This document shows, piece by piece, positions 56,690-64,000 of a stretch of 64,000 nucleotides of DNA; position 1 is the stretch's first letter; each line of letters starts with the position of its first letter. A program made the position numbers and the translations under genes. The DNA comes from Eleginops maclovinus. Its lineage: Eukaryota > Chordata > Actinopteri > Perciformes > Eleginopidae. The stretch lies in NCBI RefSeq assembly GCF_036324505.1, contig NC_086357.1:18540793-18604792 (forward strand), read 5' to 3'. Below the pieces are notes generated by a model. That model saw only the letters and a list, made by a program, of their open reading frames with translations. It was not told the origin of the DNA and made no database searches.

Positions 56690-59684
56690 ACAGGGATTTA
56701 CATGTTAAAAATATAGATTTTAGTTTTGCATTTTGTATTTGCTGGGCTTTCATTAAACTCACAACGCCCGACTGAAAAACATTTGCTTTAAACATATTAA
56801 GGAAATAAAGACAATTTTACTAAATACATAAATCAAATCATGATTTATTTTAATTATAACATTTAACAGTGTATAATTATCCATAACATTTGGATGGCAA
56901 AATAAATTCCAGCTTTCCTTGTATCTCTAAGAGGATAATATGAGTGTAGTAAAGGGGGCCGGGCAGGGGAAGATTTCTTCACCGTCATTGTGCAGCCAAA
57001 ACAGTGTGTGGGCGGTGACCAGACATGGCAGAAATCTGAAAGAGGTGTTCCACTATGTGTAGGTGGCTTCCAATTCACTGGATCACCATGTTCGCTTACA
57101 ATCAGCCCCATAATTAAGGGAAACCAACCCAGAAATTATCAATCAGTTAATTACTCGGAGGCTGCAAAACAAATCCAGCTCCTGATTGAAGCCCACTGGC
57201 TGCCCTCACAAGATGCTGCCATCATCCAAAAGAAACCAGAAGGTTCGTGAATTTAGCAAAACAAACAAACAAACAATTGTCATTCAGTGTGGCAACACAC
57301 TATGTATACTATTGTTTTGCTTTATATTTGCTTTACTAATATTTCCTTCCTTTTTTATTCATACCAGTAAAAGATTATTTATTTATATTTTCAAAGTAGG
57401 TCAGATTTAGCTTGGATTGCCCTTTTTCTGCCTGTAAAATTATTTTTAGGCTGAGGTGAAATTTTAATCCACCTTTATTTTGAAGTGCTGTTCCAGTGGC
57501 TTGGTGACCTTCAAGGTTTGAAGCACTGGTGTGTTTTTTTGCAGTCGTGCAGCCATTGGCACAATAAATATGTCATACAACATGTAACGGTAACTTGTAA
57601 CCAGCTATCAACTCCCCAATGACTGGGAAATATAGAAGTAATTCAATTGTGGGATGCCATGTTTAGCGGTTCCTTGTTCTTGAAAATTGTACAGTAGGAA
57701 AATGCTTGTGCTGTAAAAAGGCAAATAATCTGGAAGCTTGGTTGGAAAAACTTAGTATTTATTTCACTTTAGTGGTGGATAGAAAAAAAGGGCATGCTTA
57801 AAAATACACACATGCACACACACTTATAGTATATATGTATATAAAGAGAGAGAGCTGGAATTCATTCCCTGTCATACTTCCCTTCCTTGTTTTGTATATT
57901 TATTTATCACACCCTCATTTACAAGCTCATTATTATTATATACCTTTTGTATTTATTTATTCATTCACATAAATGCATAAAATCCCCAAAACAATTATAT
58001 TGCTGCTTTATGCATTTTCAGTACATTTAATGTAGGTACTCGTCGTATCTAAAACAAGCATTTGTAAACACACCTTACAGAAGCAGCGGGTCCCAGCTGG
58101 AAGCTCTGCACACCACAGTGCTTATTGAGATTCACTTAACTTTTTCCCATAGCGCAAAGGGAAAGACCTTTTTAAATTGCTTGACTCAGGACGTCCATTT
58201 CCCATCACTACGTTTCCTCTGCATTGGACCATCCAAACTCATGTCAATCCCCTGATAGTGTCAGCAGCTCATCTCTTAAGTAAATGCTGGCCAGATGGAA
58301 TTAAAGGGAGGTCCTGTGTTTTTCTTGGCCAAAACGTTTTCGCACCATTTCTCTATTAGAGAGATGTCATCGCAGGAGACAGAAACAAAAAAAAAGGAAA
58401 TCAGATTAGGAGTCCAGCAGATGACAACCCATCAGGCACCTACTATATGTGAATACTGAAGTCCCTCAGATAAGGCCTGCATGTGCAATAATAGTTCTAT
58501 TAATAATAATCCCTGAGCCCCAATCTTTCTGGCCTCCACATATATTATGATAACACCTATCATTGCTAAGACAATAATGCTTCCTCACAATGGCTTCAGA
58601 TCCACCATTGCTGGGATTGCTTTTCTGTTTTTTTTTTTTTTAAACTGCTGTTTCTCTTTAGTCACATCTTGTAATTGGTTTCCTCATGGCTTCTTGGAGC
58701 ATAACGAAGATTGCACAGTGCCACAGATTTGAGCTTGTTCCGACTTGTTTGAAATGACCCCATAGTCGGTGACTGCAGGATTTTTTTCTGGGAAGTGCAT
58801 CCAAACGGGGGCTGCAGAAGGAAAAAGGTTCCTGTGCTGGGGGACAGCAGGGGGAAGATTGGAATTAGACTCGAGAGAAAAAGTAACCAAATCTGGGCCC
58901 AGGATTTTTTGGCAGGCAACAGAGTTAAATTTACAGAATTTCTCATGTTAGTTGTGCAGCTGCCTCTTTGCTATCTCTTTAGTATTGTCAGACAGTGGCT
59001 CTGGGAGAAGACTTAAGGGCTGGATAGAGACAGTGGAAGAATTCAGATGTTATGTTTGTAGGTGACATTGATTTTTCTGTATATGGTATGACTTCAGTGA
59101 AATCACTAGCTGGTTAAATTATTTTGATTCTTTTTAGTGTTACGATTACTTCTGTACATATCACTTTTTTTTAGAACAAAGGAAAGTTGACCCTTCAAAC
59201 ACTTTTAAACCAGTGATAACACTAAAATAAGAAGTGTCAAGAATAAAAAATGAGCATGTGAAAAAAAGAGAACCATTGCAACCCTTTAGTTTTTTTTTCA
59301 TTACGCCTCTTTGCCCTGTTTTTCTTTTTCTGTCTCCTTGTCACAACCCAAAGCCACTTATATTTACATGGCCAAAGAGGTGGAAGTACTGCAGCATGCC
59401 TAATTTGCAGCAGGCCCCATGTTTTCTTTACAAATTGCAGTCACATATCATTTAGTTTCCCTGTATTATTGCTAAGAAAAACAATCAGAAAACCTCAAAT
59501 GGGGGCCACCGTACATTGATCTCATCCCTGGCTCCGGCTTCCCTCCCAGTTCATCTCACTAACTGTCTCTGCCTCTGCCAGGATTTGCTGGAACAGATGC
59601 CTTCTTATTTTGACGGCCTGCTGCTTGCCTCAGTCAGTTGGGCAGCGGGTCACAAATGCTGACATACTCGCAAGGACACATGGG
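56690..59684. other. Non-coding stretch
   Basis: An (AAAC)n patch lies at about 57258-57276, AT-rich sequence with a short (GA)n at about 57846-57854, a T12 run near 58629-58640, and balanced repeat-free segments at about 56985-57230 (with attatcaatcagttaattac) and 58400-58600. Overlapping frames at 58662-59016 on both strands are not supportable as genes. Confidence 0.58.
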
Positions 59685-59712
59685 TACACACACTCACAGA
59701 CAGACACACACA

Positions 59713-59800
<88 letters not shown>
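59685..59800. repeat. (CA)n microsatellite, 87 bp pure with imperfect 5' shoulder
   Basis: CACA words interrupted by cagaca units (59685-59713) lead into an uninterrupted AC/CA array at 59714-59800. The Thr-His frames across it are repeat artefacts. Confidence 0.97.
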
Positions 59801-59803
<3 letters not shown>

Positions 59804-60119
59804 CTACGCAGCGATGGCTGTGAAGCATGTGTGTTTAAGTTACTGGTTGTTTAAGTAAGCTGAGAAGAATCCCCTCAGGTGATTAGTTCATTTGCAAGTC
59901 CCCGGCTGTGGAGGCTAGTACAGCCTCGCTGCCCCACTCGCTGCCTCTCTCTGTTTAGCCCTTATTATGTTTCTGTCTTATTCTTTCTCAACAAGCCTCG
60001 CTCCCTCCATCCTCTTTCTGCCCTCTGTTCTGCTGTTTGTTTGTGTTTCTCTGGACTCTGAGGGAGGAGACAGAGACAGAAAGGGAGCATAAGAAAGAAA
60101 AAAAAGTAAGGAAGAGAAA
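59801..60119. other. Non-coding spacer, pyrimidine- then purine-rich
   Basis: A C/T-rich stretch (59935-60055) is followed by a purine-rich stretch (60060-60118) of similar length. They are roughly complementary in composition but form no long perfect inverted repeat. Confidence 0.6.
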
Positions 60120-60620
60120 TGTTAAGCCAGCTCGAGTAATAGCGCCGGTCTTTGTCCGGCACTCATTATTTTCGCTTTGATTACAATCTGGAGCAGCTCA
60201 AGTTACCCTAATTCAGTCGGCTGAGGCTCCGGCTGAAATTGTGCTGTGCTGAGTGATGGTTGAATTGAAGCTGCCAGGGGGGGTCAGCACTGGATCGGGT
60301 GTGGAAAGAAAAAATCATAATAATAATAAAATAAATAGATACATAAAAATGCAAAACAAAGGCAATATCTGTGGTAATGATGTGACAAACGCGTAGCATC
60401 ATAATAAACGCAATCTCCGTGTAAATTTCGCACTCATCCAGCATGGAAGGGAGATGTAAAATGATGAGACCAACCGTGTAATTCCTTGAGGGACACGTTC
60501 ATGCCAACGGGACGTCTTGTTTATGCCAGAATGAGAATGTTGAGAAATGGTTTTGGGGTTGCACAGCGCTGGGTGGATGGAAGAACAGGCAGGCATGCTG
60601 GGATTTTCCGGGCAGTAGCG
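60120..60620. promoter_or_regulatory. Candidate conserved non-coding / enhancer block
   Basis: A repeat-poor, CpG-bearing segment contains the small stem gccgg-tctttgt-ccggc (about 60143-60159), cattattttcgctttgatta, cagctcaag and ggctgaggctccggctga words. A (TAA)n patch at 60314-60335 breaks it, and balanced sequence with CpG (caaacgcgtagcatcataat) resumes to about 60620. Mixed AT-core and GC-word texture of this kind is typical of developmental enhancers. Conservation is untested. Confidence 0.3.
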
Positions 60621-62380
60621 GTGGTTCCCTGGGAGGGGAATGAGTGCTGAGGATGCCGCCTAAGGGCCAACCACCACTATACACTAAGCACTGCGGAGGC
60701 CTGGTCCCCATGTAGCTCTAATCACAACCCCATGCCCCATCCATCTGCTCTCCATCAGCGGCCTTACAGTACCACTCCACCGCTCTGCCACGATCCACCC
60801 TGCATCCTCTTCCCTTCTGGCTATCAATCTCACTGTCTCTTAACCTCCCCTCGTTTTCAGTTTCTAGATATTTCCCTGTCTGGTATTTTTTTTACTTAGT
60901 ACTTTTACGGGATAACAGGATGTGTTACATCTAGCAAGGGCAGACACTTTAACCCTGAATTTCAGTCTGTGTTTTCAAGCTTTTTCCTCCTGCAGCTAAA
61001 CTAAAAACACCTATAAAACACAATATATTGATCCGGCACTCTGTCACACTTTCTCTCCCTATCGCACCAGGTTGGTCAATAAACGTCCCTTTTGCCTCCT
61101 GGTCACAGCACGTAATCTAGTAGAGATGGCAGAAAGTGTCATCAGACAGATGTGAGTTTTATAACTACCACGCCGCTGTCACTTCAATTACTAGCAGTGT
61201 TCACAGTTGTACTATAGCTATGCTGATTTTGTTCTGCCCCTAATGATCAGATAAGAGGTACTAATTAAAAAAAAAAAAGAAGAAGGAAAAAAAAAAACAA
61301 TATTATGAGCTGCCCTAACGCTTCTCTGGGTGGTGATGAGTGAGGGCAAAGTTATTATTCTTTTGAACTCCTGCGGTGTGGGGGAAAGACGGCAGACATT
61401 TAAAGCAGCATGACGTTTGGTGTTTGTTATTTCTTTCTCACTTTTTTTAATTCCTGGGCTAGAGATTTATGGCTTGATAAGTGCCTGAAACTTTTCTTTT
61501 TTTTTCAAATGGGGATAATTTAAATACACCTACACACAAGCAGATGGGGTTTTGTCGGCGTTTCTCTTTCTGTTCGTCTGTTTCTCTCACACACACACTG
61601 CTGTGTTGCTCTGGTCTTTGCTCTTCTTCTTTTATTTTAGCCAAGGTTTTTTCCCTGCCATCTGTAGCATAGTGGTCAAATCTGTACCTCTGCAGATTTG
61701 ACTGCAATTCCTTCTCAGCTCTTTAGAAAAAAACCATGCAGCTTTGAAGTCATGTTCAGAAGCTCGTGTTTTTGTTTCTGGAAAAAAAAAATGTCTCACA
61801 CAGCACTCTGGTCACAAATGTTTTTGAGTAGAGAGAACTGTAAATAAAACATGTTTGAGGCCAAGAAAATGACCCGCATACACAGACATGCTGTCCTGCT
61901 GTGCTTTTAATCCATTTCACCCACTTGCCTCAGATTTTAACAACTCTCTCAGAACTTTTGGTCTTTTCCTTTTTTCCAGAGCATGTGTGAGAAAAACTTT
62001 GATGTAGGTCTGAATTTTTGGACAGAATATATTTCTCATACATTTCCTTTACTTATATCATCTCACTCAGTAGCTTCCTGTGGTTTCTAACCGAGGTATC
62101 GGCAAATGGTACTTCCTCATTCAGCCATTACATCATTTGTTTCCATTTCCTGTCAAGCGTGACTGCTCGACAGCCCATCCGTATAATTAAAACAACCTTT
62201 AAGCAATTTGCTGCAGAGTTTCTAATATTTTTAGCCTGGTCATTATTCCCGATGTACAGTTGTGGCATGTCAATGAGGAAATGAGGGCCTGACAGCATCT
62301 CACTCCTATTGTTCATTGGGAGAAAAAAAAAATTGGGTGTAGGTAGTCAGGTTGGTGATGGAGCTATTGCCCAATTTATT
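60621..62380. other. Non-coding stretch with A-rich tract
   Basis: No gene. A C/T-rich segment occurs at about 60720-60880. An A-rich tract with GAAGAAGG in its middle lies at 61266-61298, with T and A runs elsewhere. The frames at 61459-61707 (minus) and 61481-61672 (plus) overlap and are chance-sized. Confidence 0.6.
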
Positions 62381-62630
62381 CATTCAATTGTCAGTTTTAC
62401 CGACAAATATGTGTAGCGCCAGTGTGGGGCTGAATTTTGAAACTGTTACAGCCTGTCAACATAGTGAGAGCGCGGTCATTAATCACCATACATTTGATCA
62501 GAATGCAGCAAACCTCTACTGTTTCCTGTGATGGAAGGACAATGGAAGGCTGTGTTAGATCTTGTTCCGCTAATTGGGTTAGTGCAGCTAATGGCCATTT
62601 AGATGGTGGATAACAGGGAGGCATTTTACT
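62381..62630. promoter_or_regulatory. Candidate conserved non-coding block
   Basis: A balanced, repeat-free segment has repeated homeodomain-type words (gtcattaatcaccatac, ccgctaattgggttagtg, gcagctaatggccattt) in 200 bp. Weak, motif-texture-based call. Confidence 0.22.
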
Positions 62631-62900
62631 CCATAAATGTGGTGATGGAAGCAGAAGCTATCATGTATTTGAACTCGAGATACTTGAGATAAAAAAAAAA
62701 GAGCATACATTTTTTTGTAATGCTTGCTTCACACTTAGTGATTCTACTTTTTAAATTCTGTGTTGGTTTCTTGGTTATGAAAGAATTATGTTTTAACGTG
62801 TATACTCTGCAGGTATTTGTTTTAATTCTTTTTTTCTCATTTAAAATTTGTGATGAGTTTGACAGCATAAGTATGCTTAAAAGTGTGTAGAGTGAAAATC
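62631..62900. other. AT-rich spacer
   Basis: AT-rich sequence with an A10 run near 62691-62700 and T-runs. No gene or repeat family recognised. Confidence 0.6.
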
Positions 62901-63130
62901 AGGAATGGACTAAGTGAACTTGTTTGAGAAGAACAACAGCCCACTGTACAGGGACGTGGGAATCGAGAAAGGAATTAAAATTACAATACCTGCATGCCCT
63001 GCTGCCCAACTCAAATTGCTCGGCTGTTATATGCTTCTCTACGCAATTTCCTGCCATTGGGCTCTGTGCAAAGGACGCTAATAATGAAGCCGTCTCTGGC
63101 GTGAGGATTTCCGTGTGCATGGCATGAAAA
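62901..63130. promoter_or_regulatory. Candidate conserved non-coding block
   Basis: Repeat-free mixed sequence contains aattaaaattacaatacctg, gctaataatgaagccgtctc and a cctgccattgggctctgtgc phrase. It differs from the A/T-run-rich neighbours on both sides. Open frames exist on both strands over the same bases (62924-63127 plus, 62899-63120 minus), so neither is called. Confidence 0.22.
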
Positions 63131-64000
63131 AAATTGGAATAGAGGGAATAGATATGTGACTGTACAGACCTAAATGGGCTAAGGGGTTTGCTATTCCCCG
63201 TCCAAAGTTACAGCTACCGTTTCTGTGGTGTCCAGCAGAAATGCCGGCCAAGTTGCTGCATACAAATGGCTTCTACTAAGAGCAACCCAAAAGCTGAAAT
63301 AACCCCAGGAATATAAAAGCACAGCTACACAGCTGTTATTAAAAAAAAAACAAACGAGAAAGAATAAAAAAAACAAACAAACTGGCTGGCGTCCTTAGTT
63401 GAGTGTAGTTCTGGGCGCAGTTTCAGTTTGGCTGCCAGTGCATTATCTGGCCCCGTTATTTCTTTCCAAATGAGAAAGAAATGTTGTTTGTCCCCACCAT
63501 GAGATGAGGAATAGGCCTACTGCTTCACACAGACTAACGTGACAGGCTGCATGACATCACTTAGCCAAAATGGATTGCCACTTCAAAATGGGACTGTTCT
63601 GCCCAGTGTTAGCAAGGCTCTCACTGGAAGAAAATAATTGACTCTGAAACGTATTCAATGTATTTTCATTTTGTTTTAGTTCTGGCAGCGGTGTTGTTAT
63701 TTCTGTGGGTGGCAAAGATTAGTTGGCAGCTTTGGTATCTTCAGTCCTGTTGGAAAAGTGAATTAAAGAAAATGTAAATCCCCTAATTAGAGCTGTTGAC
63801 ATTTTTTTTTTCAAGACGTCCTATCGTGTGTTTAATTACTTCCGTTCAGCTGCATTTCCCAGGTATGATATCTAGCTAGTGAAAATTACCCTGTAAACTT
63901 GACGAAGACTTAATTTAGGGAAATCATGTTGGTTGAAATGTTTGAATATTGCACATTCTGGGATGCCAATAGTCAAAATCTGGCGGAAAAAGACTGCCGG
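63131..64000. other. Non-coding stretch to window end
   Basis: An A-rich patch with AAAC units lies at about 63338-63381, followed by balanced repeat-free sequence at about 63385-63600 and AT-rich sequence to the end. No gene is supported, and nothing shows a feature cut by the window edge. Confidence 0.58.

Noticed and set aside
59610..59858. Thr-His-rich frames
   Set aside because: Product of the CA array at 59714-59800.

Overview
This window looks like vertebrate, most likely teleost fish, nuclear DNA. It is AT-rich, carries three long (CA)n/(GT)n microsatellites, and contains degraded copies of repeat types typical of ray-finned fish: TA-flanked Tc1/mariner-type elements, a TTAA-flanked MITE, a LINE 3'-tail-like fragment and a decayed 'cagtggaggaaag' element. 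There are no operons, no closely packed ORFs, no ribosome-binding-site-like spacing, no CRISPR array, and no rRNA or tRNA gene that I can recognise. The species and the flanking genes cannot be told from the sequence.

No established protein-coding gene can be supported. Open frames are short and scattered over all six frames, and the longest (about 180, 150 and 149 codons) fit chance or a dinucleotide repeat. The best micro-candidates, all low confidence, are a 47-codon small ORF with a signal-peptide-like start (2033-2176), a possible 59-bp internal exon behind a strong acceptor (46077-46135) and a possible terminal exon (54074-54219). The window is best read as an intergenic gene desert or part of a very large intron.

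Layout. 0-10 kb: AT-rich unique sequence with the decayed element at about 2.96-3.37 kb, a GC-richer block at 5.2-5.6 kb and a Tc1-type MITE at 9.7 kb. 10-25 kb: a candidate regulatory block at 10.4-10.9 kb, a CA array at 13.66 kb, a structured composite MITE at 15.3-15.7 kb, a LINE-tail-like fragment at 18.8 kb, half a Tc1-type element at 22.3 kb and a candidate regulatory block with an RFX-like X-box at 24.9-25.1 kb. 25-42 kb: a 240-bp GT array at 29.15 kb, homeodomain-site-rich blocks at 31.0-31.8 and 32.3-32.5 kb, a TTAA MITE nested in an older repeat at 35.2-35.8 kb and a G-tract at 41.8 kb. 42-64 kb: small palindromes, then a denser series of GC-richer candidate regulatory blocks (50.8-51.8, 53.4-54.4, 56.0-56.15, 60.1-60.6, 62.4-62.6 and 62.9-63.1 kb), a strong 16-bp-arm hairpin at 56.65 kb and a third CA array at 59.7 kb.

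The regulatory-block calls rest on local composition and motif content only. One sequence cannot show conservation, so they are proposals to be tested by alignment with other fish and tetrapods. I found no convincing undescribed biological system. The most structured DNA is the composite element at 15302-15738 and the hairpin at 56653-56689.
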